A DNA stretch of 64,000 nt from Chloroflexi bacterium UBA4730 (GCA_002404155.1 DHJC01000073.1:73942-137941), one strand, 5' to 3'. Counted from the stretch's first letter, positions 42,938 to 52,483 are shown. A program made the numbers and translations. Notes: generated from the letters alone by a model not told the origin.

Positions 42938-43459
42938 CTACTCGACGATGACGGTGGCCCGCATTCCCCCTTCAGCGTGGCCAGGGACGCTGCAGTACGC
43001 CGGGTAGCGGCCTGCGGGGAGCCCGTGCAGCCCGCTCGTCGTCGTCTCACCGGCACCCGCCACGATGTGGATGCCGAGGGCGGGCACGGTGAGGTCGTGG
43101 ACCACGCCAGTGGAGGCGGGGTTCACGAACGTGAGGTTCACCGCGGCGTCCTTCGGCAGACGGATCTCGCCTGGCGTGAAGCTGAAGTTCGCCGCCTGCA
43201 CCCGCACCTCGGGCGCGCCGGCGATCGGGCCCGCGCCGGAGGTCGGAGCGCTGCCACCCCAGCCCATCATCCCCATCATCCCGGGGCCCATCATCCCCGG
43301 ATAGCCCCCGCGACCCGCCGTTCCGTTTCCGAAGCCGGTCGATCCGACGGCCCAGCTGCCCGCGGAGGAGACCAGCGACGCGACCATCCCGACGACGAGG
43401 AGCAGCACCGCGACGAGCGCGGTCCAGCCAGCGATCCGCTGAACTCGCTGCGCCATCAT
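42938..43459 (-). CDS. Membrane-anchored cupredoxin
   Basis: 173 residues. An N-terminal anchor helix (TALVAVLLLVVGMVASLV), a Gly/Met-rich linker (PGMMGPGMMGMMGWGG), and a C-terminal cupredoxin fold with His in GVVHDLTVP and the YCSVPGHAEGGM loop supplying Cys, His and Met: a complete type 1 copper site. The Met-rich linker could bind Cu(I). Start overlaps the SHOCT gene stop. Confidence 0.88.
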   Translation of the reverse strand: MMAQRVQRIAGWTALVAVLLLVVGMVASLVSSAGSWAVGSTGFGNGTAGRGGYPGMMGPGMMGMMGWGGSAPTSGAGPIAGAPEVRVQAANFSFTPGEIRLPKDAAVNLTFVNPASTGVVHDLTVPALGIHIVAGAGETTTSGLHGLPAGRYPAYCSVPGHAEGGMRATVIVE

Positions 43460-43701
43460 CGCGTGCCCTCCTCGATGGCCGCGCGCCGCGTGCGGAACTC
43501 CTCGGTGTCGATCTCGCCGCGGGCGAGCCGCTCCTCGAGAATGCGCAGCGCGCGAGAACCACTCTCCGCCGTCGGGCCCGCGGTGCCCTGCGACCGCGCG
43601 ATGGCGAGGACCAACCAGACGATACCGGCGACCACGAACACCCAGAAGAGCAGCATGAAGAGCCACCCGAAGCCGAAGTAGCCACCCATCATTCCGTTCA
43701 T
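43456..43701 (-). CDS. SHOCT-domain small membrane protein
   Basis: 81 residues: a Met/Gly/Phe-rich start and one or two helices (FMLLFWVFVVAGIVWLVLAI), then the SHOCT motif ALRILEERLARGEIDTEEF. It is coupled to the cupredoxin gene. SHOCT proteins commonly accompany copper and envelope genes; function unknown. Confidence 0.85.
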   Translation of the reverse strand: MNGMMGGYFGFGWLFMLLFWVFVVAGIVWLVLAIARSQGTAGPTAESGSRALRILEERLARGEIDTEEFRTRRAAIEEGTR

Positions 43702-43768
43702 TCCGACACCTCTCTCCTCACTACGCTGGTCTTCACGGCGCTCAGTCGCAAGGGCAGAACGGCCTTTG

Positions 43769-44986
43769 CTAAAGGGTCGCCCGAACCCCGGTCACGCGGG
43801 CACCCAGCCGGAGCGCCGCCCGCGCGAGCACGCGCTCGAGGCCGCCTCCCAGCCAGGAGCGCTCGAAGATCACCTTGCCCAGGTGCCAGAGAACGCCCGG
43901 CCGGCGGAGTCGGATCGAGGGAGCGGGCGTGGCGTAGAAGTCGCCCTCGGCGAAGGCGGCGCGGCCGCCGCCGAGCTCGACCCAGCAGTACCCCGTACCG
44001 TCGAAGGTCGCTCCCGCGCCGCCGGCAAACGACGCGGCGATCTCGCGCGCGACGACGAGCGCCTCGGCGTGTGCGAACACACCGGCCTTGGGGAGCGGCC
44101 TGCCGTTCGCGAGCGGGATCAGCGTCACGTCGCCGATCGCGTAGGTGTCCGCGAAGCGCGTGCGGAGGGTGCGCGCATCGACCGGGATCCAGCCGTTCTC
44201 GTTGGCGAGCGGCGAGCGCCGCACCGCCCCGGGGGCGCGGTGCGGCGGGACACCCGCGAGGAGGTCGAAGCGCTCACGGGCGCCGTCGGCGAAGACGAGC
44301 TCGCGCGCTGCGGCGTCGATCGAGGCCGGCGGCCGGTTCGCGTGTAGCGCGATGCCGCGCTCGGCGAGGAGCTGCGAGACCGCAGCACCCAACACCGGAC
44401 CGGCGACCGGCATCGGCTGCGGCTCCGGCGTGAAGACGACAACCTCGGACCTCTCGCGGAGGCCCTGCCGACGGAGCGCAGCTTCGATGAGGAGCGCGGC
44501 CTCGTACGGTGCCGCAGGGCACTTGTACGGGAGCGCCGTGACCGCGACGACGACGCGCCCGCCAGCGAACGTGCGGAGCGCTTCGGCGAACTGCGTGGCG
44601 CCATCGAGATCGAAGAAGTTGTGCGCGGTGCCGGCGAAGCCCGGAACGCCCTCGGGCGCGAGCTCGGCGCCGAGCGCGACGACCAGCGCGTCGTAGCGCA
44701 GCTCACGATCCCCCGCCGTGACGACCTTCTGCGCGGGGTCGATCGAGATGACCTCCGCCCGGACCAGCTCGACGCCAGGCACGAGCAGATCCCCGACATC
44801 GCGCGCCACCTGCTGCGGCCGGCGGTCGCCGACCATGAGCCACAGGAGCGACGGGGTGAAGAGGTACCTGGCCTCCCGCTCAAGGACGACGACGCGGTGC
44901 TCGGCACCAAGCAGTCGACGGAGCGCGTTCCCAGCAGTCACGCCACCGACGCCACCCCCGAGGACCAGCGCCACTTTTCCGGCCAC
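43769..44986 (-). CDS. Sulfide:quinone oxidoreductase-like flavoprotein
   Basis: 405 residues from the GTG at 44986. FAD motif VALVLGGGVGGVTAGNAL, LEREARYLFTPSLLWLMVG and VVALGAELAPEGVPGF are typical of SQR/FCSD-like enzymes; TYAIGDVTLIPLANGRPLPK is the second FAD-binding stretch. One redox-type Cys is in PYKCPAAPYEAA. It probably oxidises sulfide to polysulfide with quinone. Divergent from the rhodanese-ArsR regulator only 30-50 bases away. Confidence 0.85.
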   Translation of the reverse strand: MAGKVALVLGGGVGGVTAGNALRRLLGAEHRVVVLEREARYLFTPSLLWLMVGDRRPQQVARDVGDLLVPGVELVRAEVISIDPAQKVVTAGDRELRYDALVVALGAELAPEGVPGFAGTAHNFFDLDGATQFAEALRTFAGGRVVVAVTALPYKCPAAPYEAALLIEAALRRQGLRERSEVVVFTPEPQPMPVAGPVLGAAVSQLLAERGIALHANRPPASIDAAARELVFADGARERFDLLAGVPPHRAPGAVRRSPLANENGWIPVDARTLRTRFADTYAIGDVTLIPLANGRPLPKAGVFAHAEALVVAREIAASFAGGAGATFDGTGYCWVELGGGRAAFAEGDFYATPAPSIRLRRPGVLWHLGKVIFERSWLGGGLERVLARAALRLGARVTGVRATL

Positions 44987-45023
44987 TCCTTCATTTCCTC
45001 CAGCGATATGTGGATTAATGGAA

Positions 45024-45029
45024 TATACT
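45024..45029 (+). promoter_or_regulatory. Candidate -10 box for the rhodanese-ArsR gene
   Basis: TATACT in an AT-rich island of the very short divergent gap. Transcription about 7 bases downstream would begin on the GTG at 45036, which suggests a leaderless mRNA. Confidence 0.4.
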
Positions 45030-45035
45030 CCGCAT

Positions 45036-45707
45036 GTGCGCGACACGCCGACCGAGATCCGTGGGGCCCTCCACGCACAGTTCGCGCGCATCGGCCGGGC
45101 CGTGGCCTCACCGAAGCGCATCGAGCTGCTCGAGCTGCTGTGCCAGGGCGAGCGCACCGTGGATGCGCTCGCCCGCGCGACGGGCATGGGCCTGACGAAC
45201 GCGTCCCAGCACCTCCAGGTGCTCAAGGCCGCGCACCTCGTCGAGTTCCGCCGGGAGGGCACGCGGATCCACTACCGCGCGGCAGGCGACGGCGTGTGCC
45301 AGTTCACCTCGGAGCTGGCCGAGCTCGCTCGCACCCAGCTCGCGGAGGTGGAGCGCATCGCACGCGAGTACCTCGACACGCCGGACTCACTCGAGCCGCT
45401 CACGCGTGCCGAGCTCCGCCGGCGCTTGGTGCGGGGCAAGGTCACTCTGATCGACGTGCGTCCGCTCGAGGAGTACCGGGCCGGTCACATTCCGGGCGCG
45501 CGCTCGCTGCCGCTCGCCGAGCTGGGCCGGCGCCTGCGCGAGTTGCCGAAGACGTCGCTCATCGTGGCCTACTGCCGCGGTCCCTATTGCCTGCTGGCAC
45601 CCGAAGCGGTGCAGATCCTGAACGCCCGCGGCTTCCAGGCGCGGCGCCTCGAGGACGGCCTGCCCGAGTGGCGGGCGGCGGGACTGCCCGTGGAGATCGC
45701 GGCGTGA
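45036..45707 (+). CDS. ArsR-family regulator fused to a rhodanese domain
   Basis: 223 residues from GTG 45036; an ATG at 45018 adds six. Residues about 1-95: ArsR winged helix (QFARIGRAVASPKRIELLEL, NASQHLQVLKAAHLVEFRR). Cys residues in LLCQGERTV and DGVCQFTSE sit where sulfide sensors of the SqrR/BigR type carry their redox pair. Residues about 115-223: rhodanese with active-site loop YCRGPYC. It likely senses persulfide and controls the divergent SQR-like gene. Confidence 0.88.
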   Translation: MRDTPTEIRGALHAQFARIGRAVASPKRIELLELLCQGERTVDALARATGMGLTNASQHLQVLKAAHLVEFRREGTRIHYRAAGDGVCQFTSELAELARTQLAEVERIAREYLDTPDSLEPLTRAELRRRLVRGKVTLIDVRPLEEYRAGHIPGARSLPLAELGRRLRELPKTSLIVAYCRGPYCLLAPEAVQILNARGFQARRLEDGLPEWRAAGLPVEIAA

Positions 45708-45719
45708 GCTGGTGAACCC

Positions 45720-46070
45720 GTGAAGACGCTCTTCATCCTGAACGACGCCGCCTACGGCTCCGAGCGTTCCTACAACGGGCTGCGGCTCGCCCACACGCTG
45801 GTACAGCGCGAGCACGAAGCGGTCCACATCTTTCTCATCGGCGACGCGGTGACCTGCGCCGTCCGCGGACAGAAGACCCCGGACGGCTACTACAACATCG
45901 AGCGCATGGTCCGCGCGATCACGCAACGCGGCGGGAAGGTCGGCTGCTGCGGGAGTTGCTCCGACGCGCGCGGCCTGACCGACGACACGCGTGTCGAAGG
46001 TGCCCACCATTCGTCGATGGAGGAGCTCGCCGCGTGGACGCTGTGGGCAGACAAGGTGATCACCTTCTAG
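45720..46070 (+). CDS. DsrE/DsrF-like sulfur-relay protein
   Basis: 116 residues, GTG start 12 bases after the regulator. MKTLFILNDAAYGSERSYNG and a Cys-rich loop VGCCGSCSDARGL, typical of DsrE-like sulfurtransferases. It probably accepts sulfane sulfur from the rhodanese or the SQR product. Confidence 0.88.
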   Translation: MKTLFILNDAAYGSERSYNGLRLAHTLVQREHEAVHIFLIGDAVTCAVRGQKTPDGYYNIERMVRAITQRGGKVGCCGSCSDARGLTDDTRVEGAHHSSMEELAAWTLWADKVITF

Positions 46071-46201
46071 CGTCATCCAGTCGACGATCGGCCAGAAGTG
46101 GAGCGACCCCGGCCCGTCGACGAAGACCTCACTCCCTCCGGGGTAGTCACCGGCGCAGATATCCCGCCCGAGATGCGCACCTTGTCCTCCTGAGGCTTAA
46201 C

Positions 46202-46221
46202 ATCTGAATGATGGTGCAGAT
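46202..46221. promoter_or_regulatory. Inverted repeat at the metal-sensing arsR start
   Basis: ATCTG at 46202 and CAGAT at 46217 flank 10 bases and end one base before the ATG at 46222. Placement fits an ArsR autorepression site, and it leaves no room for a Shine-Dalgarno sequence. Confidence 0.4.
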
Positions 46222-46611
46222 ATGGAACTGACGCGCCACCGGTGCGAGGTGGAGTGCATCCACCCCGAGCACATCACGCCCCTCCTCGGCAAGGTCGTGA
46301 CCGGCAGAGAGGCTGACGACCTCGCAGGGATCTTTGAGCTCCTCGCCGATCCGACCCGCGCCCGACTGCTGCATGCCCTGTCGCTCTCAGACGAGCTCTG
46401 CGTCTGCGATCTCGCGCTCCTGCTCGGCCGGAGCGAGTCAGCGCTTTCGCACCAATTGCGACTGCTGCGCGATCGGCGTGTCGTGAGCCGCCGGAAAGCC
46501 GGTCGGGTCGTCTACTACCGGCTCGCCGATAAGCACATCCGCCACGTCCTCGCGGACGGACTGCGCCATGCGCGCGAGGTCGCTCCGCGGAGCGAGCGCC
46601 AGGCCAGCTGA
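46222..46611 (+). CDS. Metal-sensing ArsR/SmtB-family repressor
   Basis: 129 residues. The metal box ELCVCDLALLLGRSESALSH has the ELCVCDL pattern of Cd/Pb/Zn sensors (CadC/CmtR type) on the recognition helix, and the N-terminus adds C8 and C12 plus His residues (RHRCEVECIHPEH). It is followed by a CDF exporter starting on the next base, so it likely represses metal efflux. Confidence 0.92.
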   Translation: MELTRHRCEVECIHPEHITPLLGKVVTGREADDLAGIFELLADPTRARLLHALSLSDELCVCDLALLLGRSESALSHQLRLLRDRRVVSRRKAGRVVYYRLADKHIRHVLADGLRHAREVAPRSERQAS

Positions 46612-47502
46612 GTGTCGGGATCCCAGAGCCCGGCTGGTGTGCACCGAGGCCGGCTCCGCATCGTGCTCACCATCTCGAGCGCGATCCTCGTCGCGGAGGT
46701 CGTCGTCGGCTTCGCCGCGAACAGCCTGGCGCTTCTGGCCGACGCCGGTCACGTCTTCGCCGATGTCGTCGGCACGGCGCTCGCGCTCATCGCGATCTTG
46801 CTCGCCGCGAGACCAGCGACCCGCGACCGGAGCTTCGGGTTCTACCGCTTCGAGATCCTCGCCGCGGTCGTAAATGCCCTGCTCCTATTCGCGATCGCCG
46901 CGTATGTCCTCGTCGAGGCGTGGCGACGCCTCTTCGCCGCGCCCGAGGTGGCCTCCGGCCCGATGGTCGTCGTCGCCGCGGGCGCCCTCATCGCGAACGG
47001 GGTGAGCGCGTGGCTCCTGCGCGCCGGTCAGAGCGAGAGTCTCAACCTCCGCGGCGCCTACCTCGAGGTCCTGAACGACGCCTTCGGAGCAGCCGCCGTC
47101 CTCGCCGCGGGCCTCGTCATCCGCTTGACGGGCTTCCTCCAGGCGGACGCGATCGCGTCTGGGCTCATCGGTCTTCTGATCCTGCCGCGCTCGTGGAGAC
47201 TCCTACGGGAGGCGGTCGACGTGCTGCTCGAGGCGACACCGAAGAACATCGATATGACCAAGGTCCGCGAGCACATCCTGGAGGCCCCCGGCGTTCGCGA
47301 CGTCCACGACCTCCATGCGTGGACCATCACGAGCGGCATGAACGTCGTGTCGGCGCACGTGATCGTCGACGAGGGTGCGAAGAGCGCCGACGTCCTGGAC
47401 GCGCTCTGTCGCTGCCTCTCCACGCAGTTCGACATCGAGCACTCGACCTTCCAGCTCGAGACCCACGACCGTCAGCCGGTTGAAGACAGCGTGCACCCGT
47501 GA
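46612..47502 (+). CDS. CDF-family cation efflux protein (CzcD-like)
   Basis: 296 residues, GTG start directly after the arsR stop. Six helices with LLADAGHVFADVVGTALAL and NLRGAYLEVLNDAFGA, the metal sites of the CzcD subgroup, then a cytoplasmic domain with VHDLHAWTITSGMNVVSAH. It exports Zn/Cd/Co under control of the upstream repressor. Confidence 0.92.
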   Translation: MSGSQSPAGVHRGRLRIVLTISSAILVAEVVVGFAANSLALLADAGHVFADVVGTALALIAILLAARPATRDRSFGFYRFEILAAVVNALLLFAIAAYVLVEAWRRLFAAPEVASGPMVVVAAGALIANGVSAWLLRAGQSESLNLRGAYLEVLNDAFGAAAVLAAGLVIRLTGFLQADAIASGLIGLLILPRSWRLLREAVDVLLEATPKNIDMTKVREHILEAPGVRDVHDLHAWTITSGMNVVSAHVIVDEGAKSADVLDALCRCLSTQFDIEHSTFQLETHDRQPVEDSVHP

Positions 47503-47657
47503 TCGGCGCGTGGCCGAAGCCAACTGTGTCGAGCTCGTGTGCTCGGGCGCTCGGGGGCGTGAATGCGGATTCCGTCGCGACGACCGCGTTCTCGTGCTGA
47601 CCTGCATTTGATTTCGGAGGTCATGTACGTCAGGCGAACAGCTCGCGCGGACGGAAG

Positions 47658-50600
47658 TCAGCGACGCGCGCTCGCACCGACGATCCGTTCCCGCAATTTC
47701 GCGATGCGCGCCGCGCGCTCGCCCGTTTGTGACATGAGCAGCGCCTCGGCCTCGGTGAGCCGCCGCTGCGCTTCCGCGGGCTGATCGTGGTCGGCGAGGA
47801 ACTGCGCGAGGTCGAGCAGTACCTGCGCGTGCCAGATGCCGCGCGTGAAGCCGGACCGCGCGTACTGCGCGTCCGAGTCCCGGTACGTTGCCTCGGCCTC
47901 CGCGCTGCGGCCGGCCAGCTCGAGCACGCGCGCCTTGCAGTGCGTGATGTACGCGACCGCGAACACGTCGCCGCGGTCCGCGAGCGCGTATGCGTCGGCG
48001 AGCTGGCGCTCCGCGCCGGCGATGTCGCCGCTCGCGGCGGTGCAGATCGCGCGCGTGCCGGTGAGCTCGGCACGATTCCAGCGTTCCCCGGTGCGGACGC
48101 TTAGCTCGAGTCCCCGATCGGCGAAGGCCGCACCTTCGGCGTAGCTGCGTCGCTCGATCGCGTTCAGCTCCGCGCCGCCGCGGAGGTATGGCAGTTCAAG
48201 CGTGGGATCGCGCTCGACCCGTCCGTCGCGCGCGAGCGTTTCGTAGCACGTGAGCGCCGCGACGACGTCGCCTGCGGCGCGCAGCATGCCGCAGCGCATC
48301 ACCCGCAGCCACGCCGGCACGCGCGCGCCGAGCTGCGCGACGAGCGCGTCGGCGCGCTCCGCGTATTCGCGGGCGAGCTCGCGTTGCCCGTCCTGATGCG
48401 CCGCGGGCGCGAGCCGCGCGCAGAGCAGGAGCTCGCGTGCGGCATCTCCGATCTCTCGCGCGCGCTCGCGCAGAATGCGGCCGTTCTCGAGGAGCCGCGG
48501 GAGATCGCCGCTCGCCCAGTCCGCGTCCAGCGCGAGGAGGCCGCACTCGATCTCGCTCCCGGTGTCGCCGATCTCCCGGAAGAGGCGCGCGGCCTCCTCG
48601 GTGTTCCGCAGGAGCGCCTGGACCTCAGCGCTGCTCTCCGCGCTCCACACGTACGCCCCCGCCGCGCCGAGACGGGCGCGCGCGCTCAGATCGTTTCGGC
48701 CGAGATCGTCGGCGAGGCCCGCCGCCGCCGTGAAGCTCGCCTCGGCCTCGCGATAGGCCATCGTCAGGAGCTGCTCGCTCGCCTGGAGCAGCTGGACCGC
48801 GAGGCGATCCTCCGCACGGGCCGTGCTGCCGAGCGCCGCGAGCGCTGCCGTCGCCGCGGCGGCGTGCGGGCGGATGAGCCCGGGATCCTGGCGGCGCCGC
48901 GCCCGTTCGCCGAGCTCCAGTGCGCGATCCAGGACAACGCGTGCGCGCGGCTCAATCACCGTGCGCGGCGCCCGCACCTCCACCGAGAGCGCGAACGCGC
49001 GCTCGGCGTGATACGCGACGATCTCGGCGTACTCCTCGCGGCGGTCGCCGACGCTGCGCTCGAGCTCGCGCGCGAACGCCTCGTGCAGGTCCGCGCGTGC
49101 GGCCTTCGACAGGCCCGCGTACGCGACGTCGCGCATGAGCAGGTGTTTGAAGCGGTAGTGCCCGGGCTCGCGCGTCTCGCGGTCCTCAAGCACGATGCCG
49201 GCCCGGCGCAGGCCCACGAGCGCGGGCGCGAGGTCGAGGTCAGGCGCAAGCGCACGCAGCTCCGAGGCGGCGAAGCGCTCGCCAACGATCGACGCGACCT
49301 GCACGACGCGTCGCTCGTCGTCACCGAGGCCGTCGAGCCGCGCGGCGAGGAGCGTGTGGATGCTCTCGGGGACGCGCACGTCGGCCGCGCCCGCCGCAGC
49401 GCGCCAACGGTCCTCGACGCGGACCACGCGGCCTTCGTCGATGAGCATGCGCAGGAACTCTTCGCAGAAAAGCGGGTTGCCCTCGGACCGCGCGACGACG
49501 CGCGCGCGGAGGTCTTCGGGCAGGTCGTCGACGTCGAGAAGGCGCGAGATGAGCGTCGTGGTCTCGTCCGCACTGAGCGCATCAAGCGTGATCGTCGCCG
49601 CGTTCGCGCGGCCGGCCGCCCAGCCGGGATGCGTCTCGAGGAGCGTCGGTCGCGCAACGCAGAGAAGGAGGAGCGGCGCGTCCTCGGCGCGCTCGGCGAC
49701 GCCTTCGACGATCTCGAACACCGCCCGCTCGGCCCACTGCAGGTCGTCGACGACCACGACGAGCGGCTCGCGCGCGGCGGCGACGAGGTACTCGCGAACC
49801 GCCCATGCGATCTCGTCCGAGACCTCGGACGCGCGCACCTCCGGAATCGCCTCCTCGACGGTGCGCTGCCCGAGCATCGCGGCGAGGCGGTTGCGCACCG
49901 ACGGCGACGTGGCCCCGATGAGCTCCACGGCACGGTGGTCGAGCTTGGCGAGCGCGGTGTCGCGGTCGTCGTCGGGCGCGATGCCCGCATCGTCGCGCAC
50001 GATCTCCATGAGCGGCCAGTACGTGATGCCCGCGCCGTATGGCAGGCACCGCCCGCGGAGCACGCGCGCGCCGCCGGCGCTCGCGACTCGCGCGAGTACC
50101 TCACCGACGAGGCGCGACTTCCCGATGCCCGCGTTCCCGACGAGCGTGAAGAGGTGGGCGCGCCGCTCCGTGCGCACACGCTCGAACGTGTCGAGGAGCA
50201 GGCGCAGCTCGCGCTGGCGTCCGACGAGCTGCGCCCGCATCGCGGGTAGGCCGCGCGCCTGCTCGGGGACGGCGCTCCGCGGTCTGATCGCGCGGAACGC
50301 GCGTATGGGCTCGGCCTTGCCCTTGGCCGCGACCGGCGCGCGCTCGGCGTACTCGATCGCGGAGCGGGTGAGCGATTCGGTGAGCGCGCCGACGACGACC
50401 TCGTCGGCCTCCGCGCCCTGCTGAAGCCGAGCGGCGACGTTCACCGCGTCGCCAGTGACGAGGAACTGCCGCTCGGTCGCACTCCCAGCGACGGCCTCGC
50501 CCGAGTTCACGCCGATGCGCGCCGCGAGCGAGACGCCGAGCTCCGCGTTGAGGTCGCGCATCGCGTCGCGCATCGCGAGCGCCGCGCGGACCGCGCGCTC

Positions 50601-50825
50601 GGCGTCGTCGTCGTGGAGGCGCGGCACGCCGAACACGACCATTACGGCGTCGCCGATGAACTTCTCGACGGTGCCGCCGTGCGTCTCGGCGATCGCTTTC
50701 ATGCGCTCGAAGTACGAGCCCATGACCGACCGCACCGCCTCAGGGTCGTTGTCCGACCCGAATGCCGTCGAGCCGACGACGTCGGCGAAAACGACGCTCA
50801 CGAGCTTGCGTTGCTCTGTGGTCAC
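47658..50825 (-). CDS. Adenylate-cyclase / AAA ATPase / TPR regulator
   Basis: 1055 residues, GTG start. Class III cyclase domain (1-170): metal Asp in VVFADVVGSTAF, EKFIGDAVMVVFG, and GDAVNVAARL with the transition-state Asn and Arg, so it should be catalytic. A P-loop ATPase follows with LVGNAGIGKSRLVGE and VVVVDDLQWAE, then about 500 residues of TPR-like helices. There is no DNA-binding domain. It probably couples cAMP synthesis to a signal read by the ATPase/TPR part. Confidence 0.9.
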   Translation of the reverse strand: MTTEQRKLVSVVFADVVGSTAFGSDNDPEAVRSVMGSYFERMKAIAETHGGTVEKFIGDAVMVVFGVPRLHDDDAERAVRAALAMRDAMRDLNAELGVSLAARIGVNSGEAVAGSATERQFLVTGDAVNVAARLQQGAEADEVVVGALTESLTRSAIEYAERAPVAAKGKAEPIRAFRAIRPRSAVPEQARGLPAMRAQLVGRQRELRLLLDTFERVRTERRAHLFTLVGNAGIGKSRLVGEVLARVASAGGARVLRGRCLPYGAGITYWPLMEIVRDDAGIAPDDDRDTALAKLDHRAVELIGATSPSVRNRLAAMLGQRTVEEAIPEVRASEVSDEIAWAVREYLVAAAREPLVVVVDDLQWAERAVFEIVEGVAERAEDAPLLLLCVARPTLLETHPGWAAGRANAATITLDALSADETTTLISRLLDVDDLPEDLRARVVARSEGNPLFCEEFLRMLIDEGRVVRVEDRWRAAAGAADVRVPESIHTLLAARLDGLGDDERRVVQVASIVGERFAASELRALAPDLDLAPALVGLRRAGIVLEDRETREPGHYRFKHLLMRDVAYAGLSKAARADLHEAFARELERSVGDRREEYAEIVAYHAERAFALSVEVRAPRTVIEPRARVVLDRALELGERARRRQDPGLIRPHAAAATAALAALGSTARAEDRLAVQLLQASEQLLTMAYREAEASFTAAAGLADDLGRNDLSARARLGAAGAYVWSAESSAEVQALLRNTEEAARLFREIGDTGSEIECGLLALDADWASGDLPRLLENGRILRERAREIGDAARELLLCARLAPAAHQDGQRELAREYAERADALVAQLGARVPAWLRVMRCGMLRAAGDVVAALTCYETLARDGRVERDPTLELPYLRGGAELNAIERRSYAEGAAFADRGLELSVRTGERWNRAELTGTRAICTAASGDIAGAERQLADAYALADRGDVFAVAYITHCKARVLELAGRSAEAEATYRDSDAQYARSGFTRGIWHAQVLLDLAQFLADHDQPAEAQRRLTEAEALLMSQTGERAARIAKLRERIVGASARR

Positions 50826-51244
50826 GCGATGCCGCGTCCCATCTCGCTCACGCAGCTATTGTCGGCCGTCGCCGAAGAGACGCGGCCTGGGACGGAAACC
50901 GAGCGGCATGAGGACCAACAACGGGGGCGCCCGGGGAGCGTGTCCGAAAAGAGGCGGCCATGCTCAGATCCCACCCCGAGGCGTCATCGTGACGTGGTGC
51001 GCTCCAGCGGACCCGAGTCGGCGAGGCATGGCCGAGTGCAAGCAATAACTCACGCGCGGATTCGGATACCCGACGCCTTTGCTCGACATCCAGGGAATAG
51101 TCCGCAACGGGGTAATCACGAGAAGAACGCCAAAGGCGTCAGGACGAGATCCGACGCCCGAAATGCGGTCGTCGGTGGGCACGTTGAGTTTCGTGTGCTC
51201 GGCTTGTCGGAATTGAGGGCGCGGACAGAAGACCATTGGCGATG
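50826..51244. other. Gap without a recognisable gene
   Basis: Between the cyclase gene and element R2 no open frame on either strand has convincing composition or motifs. The base content is less GC-biased than in the flanking genes, consistent with decayed or foreign DNA. Confidence 0.4.
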
Positions 51245-51355
51245 TAGCCCGGAGGGGATTCGAACCCCTGACCTCTTTCTTGAAAGCGATGCGGTCAAGA
51301 GAAGCGGTCGAGCGAATTATCCAAGCACAAATTGATACCGGCTTCGCGTCGCAAC
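51245..51355 (-). repeat. Composite tRNA-half element R2
   Basis: 51285-51245 on the minus strand repeats the tRNA 3'-half of R1 with the acceptor end CCGGGCTA. The tail carries the same GATGCGGTCAAGAGAAGCGG and AATTGATACCGGCTTCGCG blocks. Two further AGAGAAGCGGCC units follow at about 51363 and 51393. Confidence 0.75.
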
Positions 51356-51474
51356 AGGTGTCAGAGAAGCGGCCTTCCGCGACAGTCGCGTAAGAGAAGC
51401 GGCCCAAGAAAAATGCGAGGCGGGCAGCAGGCCAACTACCCGCTCGCAGGCTCCACCAGTCGTGACCGTTCGCG

Positions 51475-51909
51475 CTACGTGATGAGCGCCTGCGCGGACG
51501 CGAGCGCCCGTGCCGCGAGCGCGGTCGCGCGCCCGGCAAGGCCAGCGTCGACGTCTCCGCCCGCGTCGTACTGCGCCCGGTTGCGCGATGCGCGGATCTG
51601 ATCGATGAGATGGCGTTCGTCGCCGTAGACCGCCGGCAGCGCGGGATAACTGAATCGGACCACGTGGGAATTCGCTCCGAACCCGTCGCGGGCCAATAGT
51701 GCGTCCGCGCCGTTGATGAGTGCCTGCTCGGCGAAGATCAGCGCAGCGTCGAAGTCCCCGCCGGCGTGCTCAGGTCGGGCGCGTTCGACGTTGAGCTCTG
51801 ACAACCGGACGCGCGACCGCGCGACCGCCACGTCTGGGCGGACGCGCCTGACGAGGCGTGCTTCGGACCACTTTTGCTCCCACTGCAGAACGGACGCGTT
51901 CAAGCTCAC
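51475..51909 (-). CDS. HEPN-domain toxin candidate
   Basis: 144 residues, GTG start. All-helical, with GGDFDAALIFAEQALINGAD and a C-terminal RASRNRAQYD that stands at the place of the R-x4-6-H ribonuclease motif, here with Tyr/Asp rather than His. It overlaps the MNT gene by 140 bases in another frame. HEPN-MNT pairs act as toxin-antitoxin systems in which MNT modifies HEPN. Confidence 0.75.
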   Translation of the reverse strand: MSLNASVLQWEQKWSEARLVRRVRPDVAVARSRVRLSELNVERARPEHAGGDFDAALIFAEQALINGADALLARDGFGANSHVVRFSYPALPAVYGDERHLIDQIRASRNRAQYDAGGDVDAGLAGRATALAARALASAQALIT

Positions 51910-52471
51910 TGTCGTCCCCCACTAGCCAGATCTTCGGCTTGCCCATGACGTCGCGCAGGAAACCGACCTGCTTCTTCGTCGGCTTGACCAGCTCGTCGAC
52001 GCTCCAAACGACCGGATTGACCTCCCGTCCCAGCTCGCCCGCGGCCGCTTGGAGTTCCTTGCTGAGTGCGTCCCACCGGACGGTGCCAACGATGAAGAGG
52101 TCGATGTCGCTCCCGAGCGCATCCCGACCGGAGGCATAGGAGCCGAACAGGAACGCCAGATGTACATCTCGCATGAACCCCAGGCGGCGCCGGAGGCGCT
52201 CAGCAATGCCGCCACTCCGGCGAACGATGTCCCGCACCGCGGGCAACAGCGCGCTGTCCTGCCGGACCGACCACAACCGGAGATTGCCGAGCCGTCGGCT
52301 CTGCACGAGCCCAGCAGCCACCAGCTGCTCCAAAGCGCGTTGCACGGGGTGTGCATCGGCCTTCACGCGACGCGCGATCTCGCGGGTGTGGAGCTCCTGA
52401 CCGGGCGTGCTTGCCAACAGCCCAATGACCTCCGCAGCAATGCGGCCGCGGCCGAGCAGGGGTGCCAGCAT
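51770..52471 (-). CDS. MNT nucleotidyltransferase antitoxin with winged-helix domain
   Basis: 233 residues from the ATG at 52471. N-terminal winged helix (about 5-80: LHTREIARRVKADAHPVQRA), then a minimal nucleotidyltransferase with the GS-x10-DxD core LFGSYASGRDALGSDIDLF. The last 45 codons run over the HEPN gene. The HTH probably binds the twin palindromes just upstream for autoregulation. Confidence 0.82.
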   Translation of the reverse strand: MLAPLLGRGRIAAEVIGLLASTPGQELHTREIARRVKADAHPVQRALEQLVAAGLVQSRRLGNLRLWSVRQDSALLPAVRDIVRRSGGIAERLRRRLGFMRDVHLAFLFGSYASGRDALGSDIDLFIVGTVRWDALSKELQAAAGELGREVNPVVWSVDELVKPTKKQVGFLRDVMGKPKIWLVGDDSELERVRSAVGAKVVRSTPRQARPPRRGGRAVARPVVRAQRRTRPT

Positions 52472-52483
52472 GATGCCAAGATT

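Noticed and set aside
46612..47502. CDF exporter thought to lack a metal-site His (LEVLND)
   Set aside because: The CzcD subgroup commonly has AYLEV at this place, so it is not unusual.
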